64,000 nt of DNA from Rheinheimera aquimaris (GTDB taxonomy: Bacteria; Pseudomonadota; Gammaproteobacteria; Enterobacterales; Alteromonadaceae): assembly GCF_020531985.1 (NCBI RefSeq), contig NZ_JAJAVQ010000003.1:496001-560000 (forward strand), written 5' to 3'. Positions within the stretch are counted from its first letter, which is position 1, and every line of letters begins with the position of its first letter. Shown piece after piece: positions 45,054 through 54,398 of the stretch. A model generated the notes under the pieces. It did not search any database, was not told the DNA's origin, and worked only from the letters and a program-made list of their open reading frames with translations. Both the position numbers and the translations under genes were made by a program.

Positions 45054-46400
45054 GTGTTGCTGTTGCCTAATTATCTGAACTGGCTAAAAAGCCTTAATAT
45101 CTATTTCCAGCGTAGAGTTCTGGCTATTTTTGCACTGGGGTTTTCCAGCGGTTTGCCACTGATGCTGGTCTTTGGTGTTTTATCCTTCTGGCTGCGGGAG
45201 GCTGGAGTATCACGAGCAGACATCGGCTATTTCAGTTGGGTAGCCCTTGCCTATGCGATTAAATGGCTTTGGTCACCGCTGGCCGATCACCTGCAAATTC
45301 CTTATCTGCATCATAAATTAGGCCGGCGCCGTAGCTGGTTATTGTCGTCGCAACTGGCAGTTGTACTGGCGATAGTGTGCATGGCAATGATGGACCCGCA
45401 AAAGGACCTGGCTGTGATGGCCGCTTTTGCCGTTGTACTGGCTTTTGCATCAGCGACTCAGGACATCAATGTTGACGCGTTTAGAATTGAAAGTGCTCCG
45501 GAAAAACTGCAAGCCGCACTTGCCGCCGCTTACCTTGCAGGATACAGGCTGGCCATGATCCTGGCATCAGCCGGTACACTCTGGCTGGCCGCCGTATTTT
45601 CAGATAGCAACAAGGCGTCAGACAGCAGTTACGATTTATCCGGCTGGCAAACCGCCTATATGTTTATGGCGTGTTGTATGCTGCCGGGCATTCTGACCAC
45701 CTTACTAAGTAAAGAACCAGTCAGCCAGCTACAACAACATCAGACAAGCACCGGTCGTGCATTAAGCCGGTTTTACCAGTGGCTAAAGCAAGCCGTTGTA
45801 GCCCCTTTTATTGATTTCTTTCAGCGCTACAAGTGGCAGGCACTGCTGATCCTGGCACTGATCGCCTGTTATCGTTTAACCGATATCGTAATGGGCGTGA
45901 TGGCTAACGCATTTTATGTCGATATGGGATACAGCAAAGAAGAAGTTGCCAGCATATCTAAAATATATGGTGTCATCATGACCCTTGCCGGAGCCGGTTT
46001 AGGTGGGGTACTGATTAATCAGTTTGGTACAGCCCGGATTTTGTTTCTGGGTGCTTTGCTAAGCGCAGCAACCAATCTGTTGTTTGCCGCGCTTAGCCAA
46101 ATCGGCTATGACCTTGCCTGGCTTACCCTGATTATCTCTGCCGACAACCTGAGTGCCGGTATAGCCACCAGCGCGTTCCTGGCCTACTTATCTTCGCTGG
46201 TAAATCTGGCATTTACGGCAACCCAATACGCGATATTCAGCTCTTTGATGTTGCTACTGCCGAAATTTGTTGGCGGCTTTTCAGGTAGTTGGGTAGAACA
46301 GTTAGGCTACAGCCAGTTTTTCACAATGACAGCATTATTAGGCATACCCGCTTTGGTATTGATTGTACTAATTGAACGCTGGCGTGCGCATCAATCCTAA
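45054..46400 (+). CDS. ampG: AmpG-type muropeptide transporter (MFS)
   Basis: A 448-residue inner-membrane MFS protein, about 12 helices, importing anhydromuropeptides for cell-wall recycling. The block ALGFSSGLPLMLVFG, then GYFSWVALAYAIKWLWSPLADH and GRRRSWLL align with E. coli AmpG. No ATG precedes the conserved first helix, so the start must be a GTG at 45054 or a nearby TTG; the exact N-terminus is uncertain. It follows yajG and a cyclophilin gene, consistent with the E. coli yajG-ampG pair. Confidence 0.9.
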   Translation: MLLLPNYLNWLKSLNIYFQRRVLAIFALGFSSGLPLMLVFGVLSFWLREAGVSRADIGYFSWVALAYAIKWLWSPLADHLQIPYLHHKLGRRRSWLLSSQLAVVLAIVCMAMMDPQKDLAVMAAFAVVLAFASATQDINVDAFRIESAPEKLQAALAAAYLAGYRLAMILASAGTLWLAAVFSDSNKASDSSYDLSGWQTAYMFMACCMLPGILTTLLSKEPVSQLQQHQTSTGRALSRFYQWLKQAVVAPFIDFFQRYKWQALLILALIACYRLTDIVMGVMANAFYVDMGYSKEEVASISKIYGVIMTLAGAGLGGVLINQFGTARILFLGALLSAATNLLFAALSQIGYDLAWLTLIISADNLSAGIATSAFLAYLSSLVNLAFTATQYAIFSSLMLLLPKFVGGFSGSWVEQLGYSQFFTMTALLGIPALVLIVLIERWRAHQS

Positions 46401-46410
46401 TTCTGTATAA

Positions 46411-46442
46411 AACAAAACGCCGCTGGTTAGCGGCGTTTTGTT
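46411..46442. terminator. Strong bidirectional terminator after ampG
   Basis: Perfect 14-bp arms AACAAAACGCCGCT (46411-46424) and AGCGGCGTTTTGTT (46429-46442) with a 4-nt loop, 10 bp after the ampG stop and 5 bp from the end of the convergent HTH gene. It works in both directions. Confidence 0.88.
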
Positions 46443-46447
46443 AATAA

Positions 46448-46690
46448 TCAGGCTGACAAGACCTGCTTTAGACCTTCTTTAGGATCGACATCCAGTGCCT
46501 GGCAATAACGGACATATTCAATTACGTCCAGCCTTCTTTCCTGATTCTCTACTTTACCAATAAAAGAATGAGGTGTACCTAAAATTTCAGAAAGACTACG
46601 CATAGTGTGGCCTTTTTCCTGACGCTGTCGCTTCAGCCAAACACACAGGCGCTTGTTTTCATCAGAAATAACGCTTTTTGTACCTTTCAT
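46448..46690 (-). CDS. XRE-family helix-turn-helix protein, 80 residues
   Basis: A small stand-alone Cro/C1-type DNA-binding domain: KRQRQEKGHTMRSLSEILGTPHSFIGKVENQERRLDVIEYVRYCQAL covers all five helices. There is no other domain. A 13-bp palindrome 16 bp before its ATG may be its own operator. Such regulators occur with restriction systems or as core small regulators; no such system is visible here. Target genes are unknown. Confidence 0.85.
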   Translation of the reverse strand: MKGTKSVISDENKRLCVWLKRQRQEKGHTMRSLSEILGTPHSFIGKVENQERRLDVIEYVRYCQALDVDPKEGLKQVLSA

Positions 46691-46705
46691 GTTTTTTCTT
46701 CTCCC

Positions 46706-46718
46706 AGCGTGTTACGCT
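46706..46718. promoter_or_regulatory. Palindrome upstream of the XRE gene
   Basis: AGCGT-GTT-ACGCT (46706-46718) is a 5-bp perfect inverted repeat with a 3-bp centre, just upstream of the ribosome site (GGGAG) of the XRE gene. It is a candidate autoregulatory operator by position only. The rest of the 245-bp gap holds nothing else I can support. Confidence 0.3.
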
Positions 46719-46935
46719 TTTATTATTTAAAATACTTCCTGCAAAACTCAAACCCTATTGCAAACGCAATAAGCAATAAAAATCGGTTAATTAAACCACA
46801 GGATGCGACAAGCGTACAGCTACAAGCGTTAAAAACTGTAAAAGGCCTTTACAATTTAAGTTGGCTTAGAAAAAAAATGCTTAGACGTCGATTTTTGAGT
46901 GTTGCAACTTCAGTTGCCCGGATGAGAAAAAGATC

Positions 46936-47109
46936 ATGATAAAGCTACTGTTTCTGCTACCTGTCGTTATGTGTGCTGTCTGGTACTGGTATTTGCAGCA
47001 AAACGGCTGGAGCATAAAACAAGGCCGCAAAGGCTTTGGTTACATCATCGGTTTTAACCTGACCATAGCCATATGTCTATGGATAATTATGCTGCTGACA
47101 CAGCGTTAA
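46936..47109 (+). CDS. Small two-helix membrane protein, 57 residues
   Basis: The plus-strand frame from ATG 46936 to TAA 47109 encodes a protein with a hydrophobic N-terminal helix (LLFLLPVVMCAVWYWYL, about 4-20), a short basic loop (SIKQGRKGFGY) and a second helix (IIGFNLTIAICLWIIMLL). The helix-loop-helix layout and clean start and stop suggest a real small membrane protein rather than noise. The ribosome site is weak (GAGAAAAAG). It converges on erpA. I do not know a family for it. Confidence 0.6.
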   Translation: MIKLLFLLPVVMCAVWYWYLQQNGWSIKQGRKGFGYIIGFNLTIAICLWIIMLLTQR

Positions 47110-47161
47110 CGTGCTGCCAGCAGCATATTTGCATCAAAAATTTTACATAAAATCTAAATAG

Positions 47162-47503
47162 TTACACCGAAAACGATGAACCACAACCGCAGGTGGTTGT
47201 TGCATTAGGGTTTTGCACAATAAAGCGACTGCCCTGCAGCCCCTCAGTGTAATCGACCACGCCACCCATCAGGTACTGTAAGCTCATTGGGTCTACAACC
47301 ATAGACACACCTTGCTTCTCTACAACAAAGTCTCCTTCGTTCACTTTTTCGTCGAAGGTGAAACCATACTGAAAACCTGAACAACCACCGCCTGTGATAT
47401 AAACCCGTAATTTCAGATCTGGGTTTTCCTCTTCACTTACCAGCAGCGCCACCTTACGTGCCGCCGCTTCAGTAAATTCTATTGGTACAGCTGGTTCTGA
47501 CAT
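47162..47503 (-). CDS. erpA: Iron-sulfur cluster insertion protein ErpA
   Basis: An A-type Fe-S carrier delivering clusters to apo-enzymes such as IspG. The 113-residue protein has the three cluster cysteines (GGGCSGF and the TTCGCGSSF tail). ATG 47503 is chosen because GGAG lies 6 bp upstream. In E. coli erpA is next to hemL and clcA; here a ClC gene is directly divergent and hemL is 3.5 kb away, so part of that neighbourhood is kept. Confidence 0.94.
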   Translation of the reverse strand: MSEPAVPIEFTEAAARKVALLVSEEENPDLKLRVYITGGGCSGFQYGFTFDEKVNEGDFVVEKQGVSMVVDPMSLQYLMGGVVDYTEGLQGSRFIVQNPNATTTCGCGSSFSV

Positions 47504-47668
47504 AACAACTCCACAGGTTTCGCTAAGGCGCAAATTATCTAATACCTGACTAATTTATTCAAGTATTAGGCCGTAATGCCGCTTTATCATTAAATAGCCA
47601 GATATTAAAGCTGAATAGTCAGCAACTTATGTTAAACTCTGGTGTACATATTACGGGTGTTATGGCTT

Positions 47669-49375
47669 ATGCAGCGCTGGCAAATCTGGCTTCCGTCGTT
47701 ACAACGCCGTCTGGCGTTACCACAAACCTCATTGCAACTATGTATCTTAGGTATGCTAGGTGGCCTTGCCGCTGCCATTTTGATTATTTTATTCCGCCTG
47801 GCAATTATCGGTCTGCAACTGTTCTTTCTCGAACGCACAGATGATTTTTCAACCGTTGCAGCTGATATCCGCTGGTTGTTACCGTTATGCGGTGCTGCAC
47901 TGGTTGGCTTAATCGCCTGGATAACCGGCTACAGACATTATCGTCTGGGCATCCCTTTTGTTATCCACCGTATTAAACTGAAATACGGCACCATGCCAAC
48001 CCGCAATACGCTGAACCAGTTTTTTGGCGGTATTCTGGCGCTTGCCAGTGGCTTTTCAGTAGGACGCGAAGGCCCGTCAGTTCACCTTGGGGCTTATGGT
48101 GCCAGTACTATTGGTAAATATCTGCAGTTACCCTTCAACAGTATTCGCATATTGGCAGGCTGTGGCATTGCTGCTGGTATTTCAGCATCGTTTAACACGC
48201 CGTTGGCCGCCGTAATTTTTGTAATGGAAGTGGTGCTGCGGGAATATCGGGTGCATGTTTTTATTCCCATTATGCTGTCTTCCGTTGTTGGTGCTCTGGT
48301 GACTCAGAGTGTGTTTGGTAATGTAAATGAGCTGGCCCTGCTGAATATTAACCCGATAAGCGGTTGGCACCTGCCTTATCTGGTGCTTTGCGGTATTGTG
48401 TTTGGTGCAATCGCTTTCGTATTTAACAAAAACATGATGCGACTAATCAGGTTGTTCAAAAATTGGCCACTGATACTCAGGTTAGCGTTGGCAGGTGCGG
48501 TAACCGCAGCCGTTGGTTATCTGATACCACATGCGATGGGGGCTGAAACAGGCGCCATTTTCTATGCCGTTAACGCACCGAATGATGTCGCGCTGCTGCT
48601 AACCATCTTTATAGGTAAAATGTTGCTGACGCTATTTGCGTTAGGGCTGGGGGTACCAGGCGGTGTTATAGGCCCGGTGTTTGGTATAGGCATCGTTTTG
48701 GGTACTTTGCTGGCAATTATTCCGTCAGCTGTGATGGGTGATAGCAGCATAGCCGGCACCTACGCCGTGCTAGGCATGGCGGGATTAATGGCAGCGACTA
48801 TGCATGCTCCACTGGCTGCACTGGTGGCGGTGATGGAGCTGGCGCATAACCCGGGTATTATTGTTCCGGCTATGCTGGTAATTGCTACCGCCTATATTAC
48901 CGGCGTACAGTTTTTCAATAACAAATCGATTTTCCTGCTACAGCTTGATTTTCTGCAGATGCCATACAAACTGTCGCCTGCCGACGATGTGCTACAGAAA
49001 GTCGGAGTGTTGGCACTGCTGGACAATCAATATCAATTACTGGATGCCCCGGATGAGCCGCAGGTGCTACAGGCGCTGGATAAACTTGAACCACCGCAGC
49101 AACTGTTGGTAAAACGGCAGTCTGAAACAGGGCATGAGTATCTGTTGGCCAGCTACGACGTGCAGCTATCAATGACCGGTGCCAGCGCAGTGCAATATCT
49201 GCCGCTGCAGGGGGTAAATCATCAGGCAACGATGGCGGAAGTGTTTGCAATTCTGGAAGACAAGCGTGAAGGTGCAGTTTATGTTTTCCGGGAGCAGGAT
49301 CCTGCTCAGCTGATAGGCATTATCCGCTGGGATCAGGTACGCAGTTTATTGGTTAAACAGAACAACCTATTATGA
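47669..49375 (+). CDS. ClC-family chloride transport protein with C-terminal CBS region
   Basis: The 568-residue membrane protein has the ClC core (about 20-430) with the gating motif GREGP (Glu134), FNTPLAAVIFVMEVV and the GVPGGVIGPVFGIG pore segment, and a C-terminal CBS-like region (about 440-565). In exchangers such as E. coli ClcA the residue after the conserved Glu of the inner motif is the proton-transfer Glu203; here it is Val188, as in channel-type ClCs. The GSGIP motif is replaced by RLGIP. A GTG 27 bp upstream is an alternative start. hemJ overlaps its end (ATGA). Confidence 0.88.
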   Translation: MQRWQIWLPSLQRRLALPQTSLQLCILGMLGGLAAAILIILFRLAIIGLQLFFLERTDDFSTVAADIRWLLPLCGAALVGLIAWITGYRHYRLGIPFVIHRIKLKYGTMPTRNTLNQFFGGILALASGFSVGREGPSVHLGAYGASTIGKYLQLPFNSIRILAGCGIAAGISASFNTPLAAVIFVMEVVLREYRVHVFIPIMLSSVVGALVTQSVFGNVNELALLNINPISGWHLPYLVLCGIVFGAIAFVFNKNMMRLIRLFKNWPLILRLALAGAVTAAVGYLIPHAMGAETGAIFYAVNAPNDVALLLTIFIGKMLLTLFALGLGVPGGVIGPVFGIGIVLGTLLAIIPSAVMGDSSIAGTYAVLGMAGLMAATMHAPLAALVAVMELAHNPGIIVPAMLVIATAYITGVQFFNNKSIFLLQLDFLQMPYKLSPADDVLQKVGVLALLDNQYQLLDAPDEPQVLQALDKLEPPQQLLVKRQSETGHEYLLASYDVQLSMTGASAVQYLPLQGVNHQATMAEVFAILEDKREGAVYVFREQDPAQLIGIIRWDQVRSLLVKQNNLL

Positions 49376-49803
49376 CAACTTTACTCGTTTTCAAAGCGTT
49401 ACACGTGTTTTTCATGGTTGCCTGGTTTGCAGGTATCTTTTATCTACCCCGGTTATTTGTCTATCATGCCAGCAGCCAGAGTGCCGAGTGTCATGAAGAG
49501 TTTAAGGTGATGGAAAGGCGCTTATTGTATTTTGTCACGCCTTTCGCCGCGCTGACATTAGTATTTGGTTTGTTGCTGGTCTATAGCTACGGCAGTAGCT
49601 GGTTTAACGTGAGCAGTTGGTTGCATTACAAACTGGTGTTAGTCAGCTTGCTATATATTTATCATGGTTATTGTTTCAAATTACTGGCGGATTTTAAACA
49701 CAACCGTAACCGGCGTAGCCCCCGTTTTTATCGTATTTTTAATGAGCTGCCGGTACTGGTTTTGCTAGCCATCATTTTATTGGCCTATCTTAAACCTATG
49801 TAG
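49372..49803 (+). CDS. hemJ: Protoporphyrinogen IX oxidase HemJ
   Basis: Oxidises protoporphyrinogen IX in heme synthesis where HemG and HemY are absent. The 143-residue membrane protein has four helices and the family N-terminus KALHVFFMVAWFAGIFYLPRL, with the conserved His11, and a YKLVLVSLLYIYHG segment. The start overlaps the ClC stop by ATGA. hemL, another heme gene, is 1.1 kb downstream. Confidence 0.92.
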   Translation: MTTLLVFKALHVFFMVAWFAGIFYLPRLFVYHASSQSAECHEEFKVMERRLLYFVTPFAALTLVFGLLLVYSYGSSWFNVSSWLHYKLVLVSLLYIYHGYCFKLLADFKHNRNRRSPRFYRIFNELPVLVLLAIILLAYLKPM

Positions 49804-49835
49804 TGCGGCATTCGCTTTTATACGCTGAATTAGCA

Positions 49836-49841
49836 TATAAT
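49836..49841 (+). promoter_or_regulatory. Candidate -10 element of pyrB
   Basis: A perfect TATAAT lies 58 bp before the pyrB ATG; the corresponding -35 (CGCTTT at 17 bp) is weak. No leader peptide or U-rich attenuator like E. coli pyrL is seen in the 96-bp gap, only a short GCCGGTTCCGGC palindrome (49855-49866). Confidence 0.45.
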
Positions 49842-49899
49842 ACGCCGGTCCACAGCCGGTTCCGGCCTCTGTTAATCTCAGCGTAAAAGAGCACAGACT

Positions 49900-50913
49900 A
49901 TGAGCTTTAAAGGCGAACACATCCTCTCGGTAAACCAGTTTGATCGCGACACCATTCAGCAGATCTTCCAGATCGCACGCAATATGCAGCCCTACGCCAG
50001 CCGGCAAAAACGTACTAAAGTGCTTGAAGGCGCTATTTTAGGTAATCTGTTTTTTGAACCCAGTACGCGCACCCGCGTCAGTTTTGGCTGTGCCTTTAAT
50101 CTGCTTGGTGGTGAAGTACGCGAGACTACCGGTATGGAGTCATCGGCTCTGTCCAAAGGCGAGTCTTTGTTTGATACCGCCCGCGTGATTAGCAGCTACA
50201 GTGATGTTATTGCAATGCGCCATCCGCAAGCAGGTTCCGTTGCTGAGTTTGCAGTAGGCAGCCGGGTACCGGTATTAAACGGTGGCGATGGCGCAAATGA
50301 ACACCCGACTCAGGCGCTGCTTGATCTGTTTACTATCGAGCGGGAGCTGGCTGCGTCTGGCCAGACTATCGATGGTATGCATATTGCGATGGTGGGTGAT
50401 TTAAAATTTGGCAGAACCGTACACTCATTATCCAAGCTACTAAAGCTGTATAAAAACCTGCGTTTTACACTTATTTCACCAAAAGAGCTGGCCATGCCAG
50501 ACGATATTGTCAGTGCAATTGAAAATGCTGGGCATCATGTAACCGTTACCGACGTACTTGAGGGCCACCTGAACGCGGATATTGTGTACCAGACCCGTAT
50601 TCAGGAAGAGCGTTTTCCTTCAAAAGCAGAGGCCAATTTATATCGCGGTAAATTCCGCCTTAATCAGGAAATTTATACCCGCTACTGCAAATCCAACACT
50701 GTCATTATGCACCCGCTGCCACGGGATTCACGAATGGAAGCGAACGAACTCGACAACGATCTCAACTTACACCCTAATCTGGCTATTTTCCGCCAGGCCG
50801 ACAATGGCATCCTGGTCAGAATGGCCCTGTTTGCACTTACGCTCGGGGTAGAGAACATCGTCAGTGATTATGAATGCGCTGTGCCATGGTACAGCAACAA
50901 ACACAGTGGTTAA
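49900..50913 (+). CDS. pyrB: Aspartate carbamoyltransferase catalytic chain
   Basis: Condenses carbamoyl phosphate and aspartate, committing to pyrimidine synthesis. The 337-residue protein has the carbamoyl-phosphate site FFEPSTRTRVSFG, the HPTQALLDL block and MHPLPRDSRMEANELD. It is longer than E. coli PyrB (about 311), matching the longer form known from some marine gammaproteobacteria. No pyrI follows; hemL comes next after 43 bp. A regulatory chain would have to be elsewhere or absent. Confidence 0.94.
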   Translation: MSFKGEHILSVNQFDRDTIQQIFQIARNMQPYASRQKRTKVLEGAILGNLFFEPSTRTRVSFGCAFNLLGGEVRETTGMESSALSKGESLFDTARVISSYSDVIAMRHPQAGSVAEFAVGSRVPVLNGGDGANEHPTQALLDLFTIERELAASGQTIDGMHIAMVGDLKFGRTVHSLSKLLKLYKNLRFTLISPKELAMPDDIVSAIENAGHHVTVTDVLEGHLNADIVYQTRIQEERFPSKAEANLYRGKFRLNQEIYTRYCKSNTVIMHPLPRDSRMEANELDNDLNLHPNLAIFRQADNGILVRMALFALTLGVENIVSDYECAVPWYSNKHSG

Positions 50914-50956
50914 TCTTTCATTAACCTGTGTTTCCTTAACAACCGGAATTTGATTT

Positions 50957-52237
50957 ATGTCTTTATCTGCAGAATTATTTCAACGGGCTCAGCACACTAT
51001 TCCAGGCGGCGTGAACTCACCAGTGCGGGCGTTTAAAAGTGTTGGTGGTACACCTGTGTTTATCGACCGGGCTGACGGAGCCTATTTGTTTGATGTCGAT
51101 GGCAAGCGTTATATCGACTATGTGGGCTCATGGGGGCCGATGTTGCTGGGGCATAATCACCCGACTATCCGCAATGCCGTTATTGAAGCAGCGCAAAAAG
51201 GCTTAAGCTTTGGTGCGCCCTGCCCGGCTGAAGTGACGATGGCAGAGCTGGTGAGTAAGCTGGTACCCAGTATGGAAATGGTGCGTATGGTCAGCTCAGG
51301 CACTGAAGCTACTATGAGTGCTATCCGTTTAGCCCGCGGCTATACCGGCCGTAACACCATAGTAAAATTTGAAGGCTGCTACCATGGCCATGCTGACTCG
51401 CTGCTGGTAAAGGCCGGCTCTGGCGCTTTAACACTGGGCGTACCTAATTCCCCCGGTGTACCGGCTGATTTTGCTAAGTACACGCTGACAAGCGAGTTTA
51501 ATAATCTGTCGCAGTTACAACAGCTGTTTGCACAGCATGGCGATGATATAGCCTGTATTATTGTTGAGCCGGTAGCGGGCAATATGAACTGTATTCCACC
51601 TGCCCCGGGCTTTTTGGAAGGCCTGCGTCAGTTGTGTGATCAGTATGGCGCAGTGCTGATTTTCGATGAAGTCATGACCGGCTTTCGCGTTGCTCTTGGC
51701 GGTGCTCAGGCGGTATACAATGTAACACCTGATTTAACGACGTTAGGCAAAATTATCGGTGGTGGTATGCCGGTAGGCGCCTTTGGTGGTAAGCGCGACA
51801 TCATGCAGCATATAGCGCCACTGGGTGCGGTATATCAGGCTGGCACCCTGTCAGGTAACCCTATCGCTATGGCGGCTGGTTTAGCTGCCCTGACAGAAAT
51901 CAGTAAGCCAGGGGTGTATCAGGCGCTGACGGCAAAAACCACAGAGCTTCTTAACGGCTTCAGTGCTGCTGCCGCCAGGCATGGCATTCCACTAACGACG
52001 AATCAGGTCGGTGGCATGTTTGGTGTTTTCTTTACCACCGAGAAACATGTCAGCAATTTTGCTCAGGCGACACAATGCAATATTGATGCTTTCAAACGCT
52101 TTTTCCACCTGATGCTGGATCAGGGCGTATACCTTGCGCCATCCGCTTATGAAGCAGGCTTTTTGTCACTCGCCCACAGCGCCGAAGACCTGGCATACAC
52201 TTTACAGGCAGCAGAACAAAGTTTTAAACAGCTTTAA
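50957..52237 (+). CDS. hemL: Glutamate-1-semialdehyde 2,1-aminomutase
   Basis: PLP enzyme making 5-aminolevulinate in the C5 heme pathway. The 426-residue protein has the PLP lysine (Lys265 in [17 protein letters not shown]), [16 protein letters not shown] and the FDEVMTGFR aspartate. It probably shares the pyrB transcript. Its TAA overlaps the TAA of the convergent regulator gene in the shared TTAA (52234-52237). Confidence 0.96.
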   Translation: MSLSAELFQRAQHTIPGGVNSPVRAFKSVGGTPVFIDRADGAYLFDVDGKRYIDYVGSWGPMLLGHNHPTIRNAVIEAAQKGLSFGAPCPAEVTMAELVSKLVPSMEMVRMVSSGTEATMSAIRLARGYTGRNTIVKFEGCYHGHADSLLVKAGSGALTLGVPNSPGVPADFAKYTLTSEFNNLSQLQQLFAQHGDDIACIIVEPVAGNMNCIPPAPGFLEGLRQLCDQYGAVLIFDEVMTGFRVALGGAQAVYNVTPDLTTLGKIIGGGMPVGAFGGKRDIMQHIAPLGAVYQAGTLSGNPIAMAAGLAALTEISKPGVYQALTAKTTELLNGFSAAAARHGIPLTTNQVGGMFGVFFTTEKHVSNFAQATQCNIDAFKRFFHLMLDQGVYLAPSAYEAGFLSLAHSAEDLAYTLQAAEQSFKQL

Positions 52238-54312
52238 CGACGGTTCTGCAACCAAACGATATCTGTGTCGTGTGGCCTCGGCCGCACGACATAGCCGATA
52301 CCATGACCACCGGAGTATATAGCGACCGGCCATGCCGATGTCCAGGCCTCGCGCATTATCGTACCGTCAGACCAAGAGTAAGCATTTACTGTTCTGTTTT
52401 CATTTTCTTGCCAGTAAATACCGGTGTCATCAACAAACCATTGCTCAGCAGTTTGCTTACGCCAGTCAATTAACACAGGTAGTGTTGTCACAGTACCGTC
52501 TGCACTAAGCAGCAATAGGCTATCACTCTCATTTTGCTGCAATACCAACGCTTGCTGTGGTGCACACCGCACATCAACGGCCCCTTTGTGCACTAGCTGC
52601 TTTTTATTATCGGTTTCGGTAAACAACTGCCAACCATCATCAGTAAGTTCGGTCCAGTACAACCTTCCCTGACAGCTGGCATAACGGCCCGGGTTATCAG
52701 GCTGCAGCGGGTACAGAGTCAGGGCACTACTTTGCGGCTCAAGCCGGTACAGTTCACTGTTAATCAGTACCAACAATGATTTCCCATGCCACAACAGCTG
52801 CTGCACCTGCTGATCCTCGTTCAAACGCGTCAGTTGTATACTGTCTCTTCCCTGCTCCAGCCAAATCTGGCTATGCCCTGCCCGTTCCGATACAAAAGCC
52901 GTTTGTTGTTCTGCCACAGCCAGTAAGCGCTCACTGCGGTTGCTGACATGCCAGGGCACAAAAATCGCATTACTGTCATCAGAGGCTTTAGGCTTAAGCT
53001 GAAATATATCTGTTGTATAGTCGAGAAACTGCGTTGCCAGTACCTGTCCCGGATACCTTACGGTCTGAGTTAAATCACGTGTCAGCGCGCCAAGCCCCTG
53101 CCAGTTCAGGCTGTTTATATCGAGGATCTGCAGCTCCTGGCTTTGTGGAGCCAACAACAACTGCGTTTCATCCCACCAGGAAAAATGACTAACAATAAAG
53201 GGGAAGCGCATCACCTGTTCAGGCGTACCATCAGGTAATGCCAGTTTCAGTAAGATACTGTTGTTCTGAGTTTCCTGCGCCAACAGATAAAGCGTGTCAT
53301 CAGATATCAGTATGTGCTGCACCGCACGCCATCCGCCTGACAAGGTTTGCAATAATTGTGCTTCAGAGCCAGGCTTAGCAAGCCACAGTTGAACCTGGTT
53401 TTTCAGATCGGTATCGAGCCATAGCCAGCTATCCTGCCAACGAACAGTCGCTTGCGGCAGCACCTTATGACAAGGCCACAATGATATAGGCTCAGAAACA
53501 ACCGGCTGTAATTGTTGACTATAGAAAAAACAACCCTGCCCCGGCTTATTGGCCCTGAACAAAATGCGCTGCTCGTCCTGCCATAGTGCCTGAGAAATCT
53601 GCTGGTAGAGCTGTGGTAAATGCGTCACACGCAAATCGGTCAAGTCTTGTATGCTCCAGTTCGACAGCTTGCTGTCGGGAGCCTTGTGCTGATATATCAC
53701 CTGCGTTTGGGCAGCATTAAGCACCGGCCAGTATTCCTGGCCACTCAACGCACTGATTGGCGCTATGGTATCCGGCAATTTAACCAAAGGTGCAGCGGTA
53801 TACTTTGCCAGAATAAATGCCAGGCTCGCACAGCCTACCAGTATTGATAACGCAGTCACTGCAATAAACCGCCATGGCCGCTGCTGAGCTATGTTGTCAT
53901 CAACCACTGCAAACTGTTGGTATTCATCAGCAGGTAAGGAGGTAGTGGCTGGCAATGAAACGGGTAAAGAAACAGGCTGAATTTTCGCCAGCCAGCAGTA
54001 TCCCTTTTTGGACACGGTAGCAATATAACTTGGCGTCCTGACATCATCGCCAAGTAGTTTACGCAGTGCGCCGACTGCACGCATAACAGCCGCATCTGTG
54101 CCTTCATCAGCTGGCCAGACTTTCTCTATCAGGGTGTCTTTTGCCAGCAATACATCAGGATTTTGCAGAAAGAAATTTAGTAAACTGTGTAAGCGGGGTT
54201 CAAGTCGGATCATATGATCTGTAGATGGCTGTGCGCCAGCAGGCCACAGCTGACCATAGATCACCTGATAGTACCAGTCGCCAATTTGTACCACAGGGTC
54301 CAGATTTGACAT
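52234..54312 (-). CDS. ToxR/CadC-like membrane transcriptional regulator (I)
   Basis: The 692-residue one-component regulator has an N-terminal OmpR-type winged helix (about 8-110: [40 protein letters not shown]), a Pro/Ser-rich linker, a single TM helix (about 148-169) and a large periplasmic domain of beta-repeat character (about 175-690) rich in Trp/Leu, probably a degenerate propeller. This layout is that of CadC and related regulators that sense periplasmic signals and bind DNA directly. It is the second of two in this region; the start codon sits in an inverted repeat (54312-54357). The signal and targets are not known. Confidence 0.85.
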   Translation of the reverse strand: MSNLDPVVQIGDWYYQVIYGQLWPAGAQPSTDHMIRLEPRLHSLLNFFLQNPDVLLAKDTLIEKVWPADEGTDAAVMRAVGALRKLLGDDVRTPSYIATVSKKGYCWLAKIQPVSLPVSLPATTSLPADEYQQFAVVDDNIAQQRPWRFIAVTALSILVGCASLAFILAKYTAAPLVKLPDTIAPISALSGQEYWPVLNAAQTQVIYQHKAPDSKLSNWSIQDLTDLRVTHLPQLYQQISQALWQDEQRILFRANKPGQGCFFYSQQLQPVVSEPISLWPCHKVLPQATVRWQDSWLWLDTDLKNQVQLWLAKPGSEAQLLQTLSGGWRAVQHILISDDTLYLLAQETQNNSILLKLALPDGTPEQVMRFPFIVSHFSWWDETQLLLAPQSQELQILDINSLNWQGLGALTRDLTQTVRYPGQVLATQFLDYTTDIFQLKPKASDDSNAIFVPWHVSNRSERLLAVAEQQTAFVSERAGHSQIWLEQGRDSIQLTRLNEDQQVQQLLWHGKSLLVLINSELYRLEPQSSALTLYPLQPDNPGRYASCQGRLYWTELTDDGWQLFTETDNKKQLVHKGAVDVRCAPQQALVLQQNESDSLLLLSADGTVTTLPVLIDWRKQTAEQWFVDDTGIYWQENENRTVNAYSWSDGTIMREAWTSAWPVAIYSGGHGIGYVVRPRPHDTDIVWLQNRR

Positions 54313-54357
54313 TAAGGTCCGCCCGACTTCAAAGTATCTGGGCGGAGTATACCTTAA
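54312..54357. repeat. Large inverted repeat at the start of regulator I
   Basis: The arms TTAAGGTCCGCCC (54312-54324) and GGGCGG-agtat-ACCTTAA (54340-54357) pair over 13 bp with a 5-nt bulge and a 15-nt loop. Read in the minus-strand mRNA, the 3' arm covers the ribosome-binding region and the A of the regulator ATG (54312). It could be an operator, a translational block, or a 3' hairpin for the small gene upstream; there is no U-run. Confidence 0.6.
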
Positions 54358-54398
54358 CTATTGGAAATGTTTAGCGTTTCTATTTGTAAGACAGTATT

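Noticed and set aside
46837-46853. TGTAAA-AGGCC-TTTACA resembling a TyrR box
   Set aside because: The TyrR consensus has 6 bp between the half-sites; here there are 5. No aromatic amino-acid gene is adjacent. Probably chance.
46607-46939. 110-codon plus-strand frame antisense to the XRE gene
   Set aside because: It overlaps the HTH coding region on the other strand and gives a low-complexity basic translation with no domain.
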